In this document: in pieces, positions 1 through 8,788 of the stretch
Layout of the letters: each line of letters opens with the position of its first letter
How positions within the stretch are numbered: position 1 is the first letter of the stretch
From: Liberibacter crescens BT-1
GTDB lineage: Bacteria > Pseudomonadota > Alphaproteobacteria > Rhizobiales > Rhizobiaceae
DNA length: 64,000 bases
Direction of reading: 5' to 3'
Assembly: GCF_000325745.1 (NCBI RefSeq)
Contig: NC_019907.1
Location: 1,134,501-1,198,500, forward strand
Notes under the pieces: model-generated
Database searches by the model: none
What the model was told of the DNA's origin: nothing
The model's input: only the letters and a program-made list of their open reading frames with translations
Translations under genes and position numbers: made by a program

Positions 1-746
1 AGAAGTTCTATTCGCTCATTTGCATCTTTACCTACTGAAACAGCAGCAGCAGTCCGAAGACGTCCTTCATTGTCTTTAGTTGCATTTGGATTAAGTTTCG
101 ACTTTTCTATATCTTTAACAGTAATCAAACCGATACAACAGCCATAATCATCTACAACCAAAAGTTTTTCAATACGATGATGATGAAGCAAACTTTTAGC
201 TTCCTGGAGAGAAACGCTCTTTTTAACAGTGATAAGCTTTTGAGTCATCAACTCTCCAACTTTCTGGGAAATATCAGATGCAAATCGTACATCTCTATTA
301 GTGAGGATCCCCACCAAACGCCCAGCCTTGACGTAAGAAGGATGAGACGAATTATCCTCAACAACTGGAATACCAGATATACTATGCTTTTTCATCAAAT
401 CTAGTGCTTGAGCTAAGGATGAATTTGGAGAAATCGTTACTGGATTAACAACCATACCACTTTCAAATTTTTTAACCTGACGAACTTGTTCAGCCTGTTC
501 AAAAGGAGATAAATTTCGATGTATAACTCCTAGGCCACCAGCCTGCGCCATAGCTATAGAAAGACGAGAATCTGTTACTTTATCCATGGCAGCTGATATA
601 ATAGGAAGGTTAAGTTCAAAACCTTCAGCGATCTTTGTAGTAATATTAATATGTGCTGGCAAAACTTCAGAATATCCTGGCAGTAACAAAACATCATCAA
701 ACGTTAAAGCTTCACGACCTGTTGACGTTTCGATAATTTTTGCCAT
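1..746 (-). CDS. guaB: IMP dehydrogenase (partial, C-terminal part beyond the window edge)
   Basis: Inosine-5'-monophosphate dehydrogenase makes XMP from IMP with NAD+, the committed step of GMP synthesis, in the cytosol. I read an uninterrupted frame of 248 codons from an ATG at 746 down to the window edge. It opens with MAKIIETSTGREALTFDDVL, then LPIISAAMDKVTDS and AQAGGLGVIHRN, all typical of the IMPDH barrel start. Residues of about 95-205 form the two CBS domains (GRLVGILTNRDVRF, GLITVKDIEKSKLNPNA). The catalytic Cys loop lies beyond the edge and cannot be checked. Identity is secure; completeness is not. Confidence 0.95.
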   Translation of the reverse strand, partial: MAKIIETSTGREALTFDDVLLLPGYSEVLPAHINITTKIAEGFELNLPIISAAMDKVTDSRLSIAMAQAGGLGVIHRNLSPFEQAEQVRQVKKFESGMVVNPVTISPNSSLAQALDLMKKHSISGIPVVEDNSSHPSYVKAGRLVGILTNRDVRFASDISQKVGELMTQKLITVKKSVSLQEAKSLLHHHRIEKLLVVDDYGCCIGLITVKDIEKSKLNPNATKDNEGRLRTAAAVSVGKDANERIEL

Positions 747-854
747 AACCTTACTCCCAATGATAAGCTCTTCTGTGCAGCTGAAATAATTTCAAATAAA
801 ACACTAAAACAGCAATTTTTTAAGACTGATAAAGTCTTAAATAAAAGATTTTAC

Positions 855-1454
855 TTATTTCTTACTAACTTGATGCATATGATTATCTAAAATTTTCTGC
901 CAATGCCCAGGATGCCTTGGAGATTGTCTCTTTATATATTTATACTCAGTCTTTAACCACAATAATATATCATCGTGCATATTATCAAGTATAAAATCAC
1001 CCCTATCTGTCCTTACAACAAGAACAGCATGGGCCTGAGTGTCTGGCTTTAACACAACGGTAATCAGCAAATCTGAAACAGGAAACCCTTTTTCTAAAAG
1101 TTTTTTTCTCTTTATAAGAACAAAGTCTTCACAATCAGCAGCCGTAACAGGATATTCCCACTTTTCTTCAACTCCATATATCTCTTGATCTGTTAACGAC
1201 TTATAAGAAACATTCACTAGATGGTTAATAGAATTAAGTACTTTCCATCTTTTATCAGTTAATTTAAATCTACCTTTATCTCCACCAACATATTGACACT
1301 CCTTAAAATATTTTTTGCAGAATTCATAATGACCTATAGGCTGAGAAGTTGGGCCTGAAATCAGCATTTTCGATTTTTCTTGAGCATTAATCGAAGGAAT
1401 ATACAATAACAAGGAAAACATAGCACTTATTGCTAATAGACTTTTTTCCTTCAT
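855..1454 (-). CDS. Periplasmic transglutaminase-like cysteine peptidase (BTLCP family, LapG-like)
   Basis: A 199-residue secreted protein of the bacterial transglutaminase-like cysteine proteinase family (PF06035, formerly DUF920). A signal peptide is visible (MKEKSLLAISAMFSLLLYIP, likely cut after the INA at residues 22-24). The triad is in order: Cys in AADCEDFVLIK, His in DTQAHAVLVVRT, Asp in FILDNMHDD. The family includes LapG, the c-di-GMP-controlled protease that releases surface adhesins, but many rhizobial members have no known substrate. A GGAGAG ribosome site precedes the ATG. The next gene upstream on this strand is a PilZ protein, which makes a c-di-GMP link attractive but unproven. 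Confidence 0.85.
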   Translation of the reverse strand: MKEKSLLAISAMFSLLLYIPSINAQEKSKMLISGPTSQPIGHYEFCKKYFKECQYVGGDKGRFKLTDKRWKVLNSINHLVNVSYKSLTDQEIYGVEEKWEYPVTAADCEDFVLIKRKKLLEKGFPVSDLLITVVLKPDTQAHAVLVVRTDRGDFILDNMHDDILLWLKTEYKYIKRQSPRHPGHWQKILDNHMHQVSKK

Positions 1455-1536
1455 ATACTCTCCAAAATCTTTTTAGAAGAGTAATAACAAACTTTTTTAT
1501 TACTTCAAAAAAATAAAAATTTTTATAAGAATATAC

Positions 1537-1573
1537 TTAAATCTGGGTAAGAGTGTCTCTTACGGAGATTTAA
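1537..1573. promoter_or_regulatory. 37-nt interrupted dyad upstream of the LapG-like gene
   Basis: Arms TTAAATCT (1537-1544) and AGATTTAA (1566-1573) flank GTAAGAG (1547-1553) and CTCTTAC (1557-1563), with a 3-nt loop and a symmetric GG/GG internal mismatch. It lies 83 nt before the start codon at 1454 and 153 nt after the PilZ stop. No U-tract follows directly on either strand, so an operator or an mRNA leader hairpin is as likely as a terminator. Confidence 0.5.
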
Positions 1574-1725
1574 ATAAAGTATAATATCTATCTAAAAAAA
1601 TTAATATTTTTGAAAAAGTCAAAGTTAAACTAATTAACACATTCTCGAAAATATTTTTATATAAAAAAATTATAAAATAGGTATTATAGATCTCATCTTT
1701 ATCATAAAGAAAATTTCTCATAACT

Positions 1726-2337
1726 TTAATAAAAGCAAAAATGATTTAACATCTCTTTTGGCTGAACTTCAGAAAATGCTATAGCAACCCCTTCGGGAGA
1801 AGAACGAACAACACGCGCAGATATGCCATTAAACTGTACGATCGAATTAAGTTGTAGTGTCAATTCTGTCTTTAAAAAAACTCCAGATAATGATATATTA
1901 ACAACTTGACAAGGATAAGACTTTTTATTTTCCAAAATTAATGTTGCATCACTTTTACGTGGAAATATACGCTCATGCTGTCGATGATCTTGCAATTTTA
2001 ACTCGTCTTTATTGGCTAACCAAACTAGCTTCGATGCTAATTTTTGTCGATCTTTGTCAAGAGCTCGAATTGTTGCCACAAAAGCATTCTTAGTATCATC
2101 AACTTTTATGATGTTACCTTCTATACGACCAATCTTTTCGACAAAAATAATAACAAAGTCTGTCAGCTTCATAAAAACATTACAAGAAAAACAAATATCT
2201 CCTGGAGATATCTCATGAACAAAACACTGATGCTCACTATTATCAATCAATAGAAGCACAGCGTTCAATTGAACGCCAACCCGTTGAAATGCTCGTTGAT
2301 CAAGAAATTGTGGATTGCGGAAATTGTAAGACATCAT
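1726..2337 (-). CDS. PilZ domain protein, probably two PilZ domains (c-di-GMP binding)
   Basis: A soluble 203-residue protein with no signal peptide. The C-terminal half carries a good PilZ signature: RIFPR (an RxxxR motif) at about residues 122-126, then NISLSG (the D/NxSxxG motif) at about 145. PilZ domains bind cyclic di-GMP through these motifs. The N-terminal half has a weaker repeat of the pattern (RAFQR near residue 15, then HEISPGD), so a degenerate first PilZ domain is likely. Two Met codons in tandem start the frame; the ribosome site is weak. A perfect 10-bp dyad lies 31 nt upstream. Neighbours are a LapG-like peptidase and a PAS_5 protein. Target unknown. Confidence 0.85.
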   Translation of the reverse strand: MMSYNFRNPQFLDQRAFQRVGVQLNAVLLLIDNSEHQCFVHEISPGDICFSCNVFMKLTDFVIIFVEKIGRIEGNIIKVDDTKNAFVATIRALDKDRQKLASKLVWLANKDELKLQDHRQHERIFPRKSDATLILENKKSYPCQVVNISLSGVFLKTELTLQLNSIVQFNGISARVVRSSPEGVAIAFSEVQPKEMLNHFCFY

Positions 2338-2367
2338 GGATCATAATCTCTGATAAATTTCTAATAG

Positions 2368-2390
2368 AGATATCAGTATAACTGATATCT
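2368..2390. promoter_or_regulatory. Perfect 10+3+10 dyad upstream of the PilZ gene
   Basis: AGATATCAGT (2368-2377), loop ATA, ACTGATATCT (2381-2390), ending 31 nt upstream of the PilZ start codon on the minus strand and 41 nt after the PAS-gene stop. On the plus strand it is followed by TTT only. It could be an operator, or a terminator or attenuator between the PAS gene and the PilZ gene. Confidence 0.55.
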
Positions 2391-2430
2391 TTTAACAGAT
2401 TGTTTTTTAAACAACCATACAGTTTAAATA

Positions 2431-3057
2431 TCAATACTCTTTTTTATCTCCATTAAAAACTTTAAAGTGCAACATTTTTTTACGATAATAACCAAACCAA
2501 GAATCCTCCACAGAAGACGAAGTATAAAAATCAAAAGCCTTCTCTTCTAAAGAAGAGTTTTCTATTTTTGTGTCATCTATTATTGTAAAATGATTGATTT
2601 TCAGAATTTCAATTGGAGACGCAATATAGCGGAATTCCTTACCATCTATACTCAAACAGCCAAGAATTCTATCACAACCTACATCCCCAGAACACAACGG
2701 CATGAGCACAACCTCGACTTCTAGTAATTGCTTGTATATTGTCTGACTCGATGCATAAATAATAAGTGATTTCAGTTTTTTCATCACATCTTGAGCTAAC
2801 ATCTCACTCTTTTTTTTAAAGACATTGTCCCAAATTTCAGAGAAAAATTTTCCATTCAACTCATTTTCAAATATCATACAAATTTCAGTGCCTGCTAACC
2901 GAAAGTGAAATTTAGAATCAATAATCTCAAGAATAAATAAGTTGGATAAAAAATGACTTATTGGTGCTAGCTTAATCAGCTTCTGCAAGAGAACGCTCTC
3001 ATCTCCACGCAATTTATTCCAATAATCAAAGACCTTTTTACTCGTTTTTAAACGCAT
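2431..3057 (-). CDS. PAS_5 family (PF07310) domain protein
   Basis: A 208-residue cytosolic protein. Residues of about 10-75 match the PAS_5 pattern of alphaproteobacteria: FDYWNKLRGDES, then a hydrophobic strand (LFILEII), FHFRLAGTEICMIFENELNG and FSEIW. Family members are single-domain PAS proteins of unknown role, often found near PilZ genes in this class. The C-terminal part (about 150-208) is not recognisable. Start is an ATG at 3057. It is followed by the PilZ gene 93 nt downstream, with a strong dyad between them, so co-transcription is possible but may be attenuated. No signal-output domain is present, so it probably acts through a partner. Confidence 0.75.
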   Translation of the reverse strand: MRLKTSKKVFDYWNKLRGDESVLLQKLIKLAPISHFLSNLFILEIIDSKFHFRLAGTEICMIFENELNGKFFSEIWDNVFKKKSEMLAQDVMKKLKSLIIYASSQTIYKQLLEVEVVLMPLCSGDVGCDRILGCLSIDGKEFRYIASPIEILKINHFTIIDDTKIENSSLEEKAFDFYTSSSVEDSWFGYYRKKMLHFKVFNGDKKEY

Positions 3058-3278
3058 TATTAATCTTATCCTAAATTAAAACAGCACAATGATTTAAAAA
3101 TAAGATTCAGCTAAAAATAAACAACCAATGCACATATTAATAACTTATACTAAATTCATTAATATCTGTATATTCAAAATTAATAGAAACAATAGAAAAA
3201 CAATCTTCTATGCACTAATCCCCTAGAAATAAAAATTCATTATACAAAATATGCATATTACCCAGTTAACCATAAAAC

Positions 3279-3725
3279 CTATTGATTGTTACCATAAACA
3301 ATCTTTGGATCAAACAGCCGTACCGAATCAAACACTCTTTTTTTTATCTTGTGTCCGTCCAAATACACAATAGAATAAAAACATGATCGACGACCTGTAT
3401 GACAAGCAGCCTGCCACTTAGGTAAATATACCTTAAGCTGCACACAGTCTTGATCACAATCAATAAGAATCTCCTCAACTCTTTGAAAATGACCGGAAAC
3501 TTCTCCCTTTTTCCAAATTCTATTACGAGAACGACTAAAATAATGAGCGATACCGGTTTCAAGAGTAAGAGACAAAGCTTGCTCATTCATATGAGCAACC
3601 ATTAAAAGATCACCATCTTTAACATCTGTTATAACCGCTGTAATTAAACCATTCTCATCAAAACGTGGTTTGAATGTATCTTCATCTTGCAGAGCTTCTT
3701 TATCTGAAGAAAGAAAATGGCTCAT
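3279..3725 (-). CDS. hisI: Phosphoribosyl-AMP cyclohydrolase
   Basis: HisI opens the adenine ring of phosphoribosyl-AMP, the third step of histidine synthesis. At 148 residues it has the length of the monofunctional enzyme with no HisE fusion. Visible signatures are [29 protein letters not shown], the metal-binding DCDQDCVQL and [11 protein letters not shown] (the two Cys ligands). The ATG at 3725 is preceded by folE 31 nt upstream on the same strand, so folE-hisI probably form one transcript, as in other Rhizobiales. No other his gene lies in this window, so whether the whole pathway exists here is unknown. Confidence 0.93.
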   Translation of the reverse strand: MSHFLSSDKEALQDEDTFKPRFDENGLITAVITDVKDGDLLMVAHMNEQALSLTLETGIAHYFSRSRNRIWKKGEVSGHFQRVEEILIDCDQDCVQLKVYLPKWQAACHTGRRSCFYSIVYLDGHKIKKRVFDSVRLFDPKIVYGNNQ

Positions 3726-3756
3726 AATTTCTACCTATTCATAAATCATAAACATT

Positions 3757-4353
3757 TCATCTGTCATAACCAACCATTTTCATAAAACGACTCTGATTTT
3801 CAGATATATTAGAAAATACACCCGTAAAAGAAGTGGTAATGGTTTTAACATTTACTGTTCGAATCCCACGCATGGACATGCACATATGCTCACCTTCAAC
3901 AAGAATAGCAACACCTCGAGAATGCAGAACTTTCTCCATACCATTAGCAATCTGGGCGGTTATTTTTTCTTGTGTTTGCAATCGATGCGCATAAAGATTT
4001 ACAATACGAACAATTTTTGACAAGCCAATAACACGTTTTTCAGGGAAATATGCTATATGTGCTTTACCAATAATTGGCACGATATGGTGCTCACAATGTG
4101 AAAAAAATGGAATGTCCTTTAATAAGACAATATCATTATAACCACCAACCTCTTCAAAAGAAGAAGCCGCCATATTATCAATACTTTTATTGTAACCATC
4201 AAAGAGTTCGGCATATGATTTGACAACGCGGGCAGGTGTATCTTTAAGCCCTTCACGTTCTGGGTCATCCCCTATCCACCTAATAATTGTTTTTACAGCT
4301 TCCTCTACTTCTTTTAAAGTGGGCTTTACAGGTTTCAAATCAGAATAAGACAA
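3757..4353 (-). CDS. folE: GTP cyclohydrolase I
   Basis: Converts GTP to 7,8-dihydroneopterin triphosphate, the first step of folate synthesis; the decamer is cytosolic and zinc-dependent. The 198-residue frame shows the family marks EGLKDTPARV, the zinc ligand region SHCEHHIVPIIGKAHIAYFP, the QTQEKITAQIA helix and EGEHMCMSMRGI with the second Cys ligand. The start is probably a TTG at 4353 behind a GGAAGA site; the nearby ATG at 4363 is out of frame. Its product's C7 intermediates also feed the queuosine route, and queF lies at 45.9 kb. hisI follows closely. Confidence 0.94.
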   Translation of the reverse strand: MSYSDLKPVKPTLKEVEEAVKTIIRWIGDDPEREGLKDTPARVVKSYAELFDGYNKSIDNMAASSFEEVGGYNDIVLLKDIPFFSHCEHHIVPIIGKAHIAYFPEKRVIGLSKIVRIVNLYAHRLQTQEKITAQIANGMEKVLHSRGVAILVEGEHMCMSMRGIRTVNVKTITTSFTGVFSNISENQSRFMKMVGYDR

Positions 4354-4712
4354 TATCTTCCATCCGTATTTTAGTTATCCAAACTCGCCATAAGCCTTAA
4401 TCAATGAACTCCCTTTGGCTGAGAAACCAAACTCATACAATATATATATAATATTTACGATTACCATAAAAAATGCATTACTATATATATAAATTATTAC
4501 ACACCTTACAACGCCAAGGCACAACAACAAATATTGTATATTTATTTTTTATAAGGAGTCTTGTATTATTCTTCAAATTTTAACAGATTTTCTGAATTCT
4601 TTAAGGCATAAGACAATTATGAATTTCATAAAAAATCTTCCTTGTTCCCTTTATATAGAATATACTTTTTCTAAAATAAAGTTCACCTTGAACAAAAAAA
4701 GGAGTGATATCT
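4354..4712. other. Non-coding gap between divergent folE and yidD
   Basis: Very AT-rich, with TA-dinucleotide runs near 4440-4490 that would suit divergent promoters. A 36-codon open frame (4618-4728, plus) overlaps the yidD start in another frame, but I recognise nothing in it. No RNA gene seen. Confidence 0.4.
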
Positions 4713-5039
4713 TTGTCCAAAAAAGATAATTATCGAAACCGCAATTGGATTGGACACTTTCCTAAAACACCTGGTCGATTGATTGGCATGGGACTAATTC
4801 GAATCTACCAACTCACATTTTCTAATTTGATAGGAAACTCTTGTCGACATCTACCAACCTGTTCAGAATACGCATACGAGGCGATTGCACGTTATGGATT
4901 ATGGATTGGCGGATGGTTAAGCTTATTTCGAATATTGAAATGTGGACCTTTTGGATCTCATGGGTTTTGCCCAGTACCACAAAACATTCAAAAACCAATA
5001 CAATGGAGAATGCTCCTGTGTGGCAGAAAAAAGAAATAA
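4713..5039 (+). CDS. yidD: Membrane protein insertion efficiency factor YidD
   Basis: A small basic protein (108 residues) that helps YidC insert inner-membrane proteins. The DUF37/YidD core is clear: GLIRIYQLTFSNLIGNSCRH, then PTCSEYAYEAIARYGLWIGG, RILKCGPFGSHGFCPVP, with three family Cys. I place the start at TTG 4713, because the AAAGGAG ribosome site (4698-4704) sits 8 nt upstream of it and overlaps the alternative GTG at 4704. It is not next to rnpA/yidC here, which is usual in rhizobia. xerC follows 49 nt downstream on the same strand. Confidence 0.9.
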   Translation: MSKKDNYRNRNWIGHFPKTPGRLIGMGLIRIYQLTFSNLIGNSCRHLPTCSEYAYEAIARYGLWIGGWLSLFRILKCGPFGSHGFCPVPQNIQKPIQWRMLLCGRKKK

Positions 5040-5088
5040 TCTCTTAAATCTATGATAAACAGTACCATTCATAAAGATTTACAAAGCA

Positions 5089-6065
5089 ATGGAAAAGAAG
5101 TCATATCCTCTCATCAAGCAAGAATTATGGGCTTTACGTCAACACTGGATTGATATTCTGGAAACAGAACGTCGTTTATCCCGATTAACTGTAGAAGCAT
5201 ATGAACGAGATACACGCCAGTTTCTTATCTTTATGACATCTTATACAGAAGCTCCTATAGGAAAAAAAACGATATGCGAATTACATCCATCTGCCCTGCG
5301 TGCTTTTATTTCTTCCCGTCGTCATGAGGGAATTACAGCGAATTCTTTAAGACGCACTCTTTCTGCCATCAGATCTTTTATTAAATATCTTGAAAAAGAA
5401 ATTCATCTTAACTCGGCAAAAATTCTTGCAATTCAATCACCTAGAAAACAAAAATCTCTTCCAAAAGCTCTAAACGAAATACAAACATTAAAGCTATTTC
5501 ATGAAAAAATAAATATCCATAAAGAATCCTGGATGAATGCTCGTGACTTAGCCATTTTATATCTTCTTTATGGCTGTGGATTGCGTATCTCTGAAGCACT
5601 TGCACTTACACCAGAAGATATACATAATAACGAGGAATCTTTACGTATTCATGGTAAAGGAAAAAAACAAGACTAGTGCCTTTTTTATTTCCTGCGAAAC
5701 AGGCTACTATACAATACTGCAAGATTTATCCTTTTCCTCTTGTACCTAAAGCTCCTATTTTCCGTGGTTTACATGGGAAACCTTTGAATCCAGGAGTATT
5801 CCAACGTACTATACGAGACCTCCGGAGAAGATTAGGGTTACCAGAAACTACGACTCCTCATACTTTTCGCCATTCGTTTGCCACCCATTTGCTTTCTAAA
5901 GGCGCGGACCTACGCTCCATTCAAGAACTTTTAGGACATTCCAATTTATCAACTACCCAAGTTTATACAGATATTGAAAGTACAAATCTTTTGAAGATAT
6001 ATGATCGCTCTCATCCACGTTCATCAGAAAATATTAAAAATTTCATTTTAAACTCTAAAAAATGA
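5089..6065 (+). CDS. xerC: Tyrosine recombinase XerC, frameshifted in an A7 run
   Basis: XerC with XerD resolves chromosome dimers at dif. Frame one (5089-5676) holds the N-terminal SAM-like domain (RRLSRLTVEAYERDTRQF) and the first catalytic Arg (YGCGLRISEALAL). It stops just after HGKGKKQD. Frame two continues precisely where the family should go on (KKTRLVPFLFPA) and carries HTFRHSFATHLLSKG, LLGHSNLSTTQVYT with the remaining catalytic His, Arg and Tyr, ending at 6065. Joining needs one more A at 5661-5667 and gives 325 residues, a normal length. The site reads A AAA AAA C in frame, a -1 slippery heptamer. Alternatives: sequencing error, a dead gene, or recoding. Confidence 0.88.
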
Positions 6066-6197
6066 ACGATTCTCAAAATTATAGATGTATTCAAAAAATT
6101 GGAAAAACAATTCTTTCCTGCTCATAACCTAAAGCTTAACCTTGGGATGGATTACTAATGAATGTTTTTCATCTCTTTTCTTTAAAAGGAAGCATTG

Positions 6198-7190
6198 ATG
6201 CGCTTTACTATTGCAATTTTAAGCACAGTCTTTCTGGTTAACAAGAGTGTTGCTGAAGAAAGAAAAGAATACCAGAATAATAACAAATCATCCTCTATAA
6301 CCTTCCAAAAAGAAAGAAACAGTGCCCTCAGAAAAATTGCAAATGCTATTCCCAATAGTAAAGGTATATTCTGGATGATTACCAAAGAAAATGTTGCTCC
6401 ATCCTATCTACTTGGGACACTCCATCTTACAGATCCACGCCTACATCTATCTCCAAAGATACAATCTATTTACAACAAAATGCAAACTATTGTTGTTGAA
6501 TCTGCTGATATCAGTGACACAAAAGCTATTCTTGCTTTGATAAAAAGTAATCCAGATTTAGTGATATTTACAGATAAAAAAACAATAAACGATTTTTTAT
6601 CTTCTGAAATGTTGAAGATTTTAGAAAAAAATCTTAATCAACGAGGATTGAATTTAAAATCTACAAACCACTTAAAACCATGGATATTAAAAAGCATCGT
6701 TACTACTCCTGCTCATGATTTTATTGCCCAATCTCATGGTATTGATTTTTTTGATAAAAAACTTGCACTTGAAGCACTTAGCGCTAGGAAAAAATTACAA
6801 GGTCTAGAAACCTTAAAAGAACAGCTTTCTCTTGTAGCATCTATTCCTCTTCAAACCCACATAGATCTACTCATTGACGCTTTAAAGACAAGTGATAACA
6901 CTGATACCCTGACAGAAGAGATTATAAATCTTTATCTGCAAGGAGACATTGGAATGATCATTGCTAAAATTGAAGCTTCAATTCCTAAGGATAGCCCTAC
7001 AGAAAAAAATTACAAAATATTTGAAGAAAAAATTCTTGTGGAACGAAATCAGCTAATGCTAGAAAAATCTCTTCCTATATTAAATAATGGTAACGCATTT
7101 ATAGCTATCGGCGCATTGCATTTGCCTAAATCACAAGGATTTATTGAACTTTTGCGTCAAAAAGGATTCTCTGTAACCAGGATACAATAA
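6198..7190 (+). CDS. TraB/GumN family protein, secreted
   Basis: A 330-residue protein of the TraB/GumN family (PF01963), related to the Tiki/PrgY metal-dependent protease-like fold. The paired GxxH motifs are present: SYLLGTLHLTD near residue 70 and AIGALHLPKSQGFIELLRQK at the C-terminus. A short N-terminal hydrophobic segment (FTIAILSTVFLVNKSVAEER) looks like a signal peptide, so the protein is probably periplasmic or membrane-anchored. I chose ATG 6198 over the TTG at 6195 because the AAAGGA site ends 7 nt before it. Molecular role in bacteria is unknown. It lies alone, 132 nt after xerC. Confidence 0.8.
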   Translation: MRFTIAILSTVFLVNKSVAEERKEYQNNNKSSSITFQKERNSALRKIANAIPNSKGIFWMITKENVAPSYLLGTLHLTDPRLHLSPKIQSIYNKMQTIVVESADISDTKAILALIKSNPDLVIFTDKKTINDFLSSEMLKILEKNLNQRGLNLKSTNHLKPWILKSIVTTPAHDFIAQSHGIDFFDKKLALEALSARKKLQGLETLKEQLSLVASIPLQTHIDLLIDALKTSDNTDTLTEEIINLYLQGDIGMIIAKIEASIPKDSPTEKNYKIFEEKILVERNQLMLEKSLPILNNGNAFIAIGALHLPKSQGFIELLRQKGFSVTRIQ

Positions 7191-7736
7191 TAAAACCTTC
7201 TCTTAATCAAGAAAAACTCTTAATAATTTTAAGTCTAAAAATATCCTATAGTCTGTACAAGAAGTAGCAACAATACCTTTATTTAAATCATTACCAATAA
7301 AAATACCTGGCCTCTTTGAGAGTATAATATTAATGTTATCTCAATAGATGAGAATATACATCACACTTACCTAGACCAAACACAACCTAGATTGCCAAAA
7401 ATCCATCTTTATCTATTTATCATGTTGATAAAGCATACTTCACATAATGATTCTAAAAAAACTAAAAACAAGGAAAAGGTCAAGAGTATTGCATGACAAA
7501 AAGAGACTGGATATTGAGATTAAAATCATTATATATTATATTTTAACTATTTTTCTTGATCTCGTACCCATAAAAAGAAATATTTTCTTCTTAGACAAGA
7601 TTTTTTTGAAAAATAAAAGCTGACGGAAGGTTGTTAATTTTTAAGCATGGATATATTTAATGCACTATTAAGCAAGCCTTCTTGCAAATATATTGAAAAT
7701 AAATGATCTTATTAAAAGAAAGTATTCTGAAAAACT
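7191..7736. other. 546-nt non-coding gap before asd
   Basis: No open frame with recognisable content on either strand and no tRNA. Long A/T runs and scattered stops in all frames. It may be the site of a lost gene, but I see no surviving motif. The asd promoter should lie in its last 100 nt. Confidence 0.4.
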
Positions 7737-8760
7737 ATGGCTTTTAAAATTGCAGTTGTCGGAGCAACAGGAAATGTTGGTAGAGAAATCCTCAATATTC
7801 TTGCTGAGCGAAATTTCCCAGCTCGAGAAGTTGTTCCCTTAGCATCAAGGCGTTCAATTGGCTTAGAACTTTCTTATGGACAAAAAACTATCAAGGTTCG
7901 CAATCTTGAAGATTATGATTTTTCTGATACTGATATTTGTCTTATGTCAGCAGGAAATGAATTATCAAAAAAGATCTCTCCTAAAATAGGAGCTACTGGC
8001 TGTATTGTGATTGATAACTCCTCAGCCTGGCGCTATGACATCAATATTCCACTCATTGTACCAGAAGTAAACCCTGAAGCCATATATCTCTATTCTAATA
8101 GAAATATTATCGCAAATCCTAATTGTTCAACCATTCAACTCGTTGTTGGTTTAAAACCACTCCACGATTTTGCATCTATAAAGCGTATTGTTGTTTCAAC
8201 ATATCAATCAGTCTCTGGCGCAGGAAAAGAGGCTATGGATGAGTTATTTACTCAAACACGAGCTGTCTTTGTAGCCGATCCGGTAGAAAAAGAAAATTCA
8301 CGAAGCGTATTGCTTTCAATATTATTCCACACATTGATCTTTTTATGGAAGATGGATCAACTAAAGAAGAATGGAAGCTGCTTGTCGAAACAAAAAAATA
8401 CTTGATCCAAAAATCAAAGTCACTGCTACTGCTGTACGTGTTCCTGTATTTATTGGGCACGCAGAAGCAGTAAATATAGAGTTTGAAGAAAGTATTACAG
8501 CTGAACAAGCACGCGATATTTTAAGTAAAGCCCCTGGTTGTTTAGTTTTAGATAAACACGAAGATGGAGGATATATAACACCTTATGAGTGTGTTGGTGA
8601 AGATGTTGTATATATTTCACGCATCAGGGAAGATGAAACTCTCGAAAATTGTCTTAACTTATGGCTTGTTTCTGATAACTTGCGTAAAGGAGCAGCATTA
8701 AATACCGTTCAAATTGCTGAGCTTTTGGTGGAACGTAATCTTGTAAAAAATTCTCATTAA
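7737..8760 (+). CDS. asd: Aspartate-semialdehyde dehydrogenase, two apparent frameshifts
   Basis: Reduces aspartyl phosphate to aspartate semialdehyde, the branch point for lysine, diaminopimelate, threonine and methionine. The N-terminal NADP fold (VAVVGATGNVGREIL pattern) and the catalytic Cys loop (IIANPNCSTIQLVVGL) are intact in the first frame. The frame then breaks twice: at the A4 run 8293-8296 (family reads EKEKFTKRIAFN) and at the A7 run 8392-8398 (family reads ETKKILDPKIK). One extra A at each place restores 341 residues through RVPVFIGHAEAVNIEFEE, with the catalytic His. The gene is needed for peptidoglycan, so sequencing error is a strong explanation; a dead gene would imply an unusual cell wall supply. 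Confidence 0.9.
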
Positions 8761-8788
8761 ATTATCCTTATCAAAAGGAGCATGATCA

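Noticed and set aside
4361-4363. ATG as the start of folE
   Set aside because: It is out of frame with the folE protein; the TTG at 4353 is used instead.
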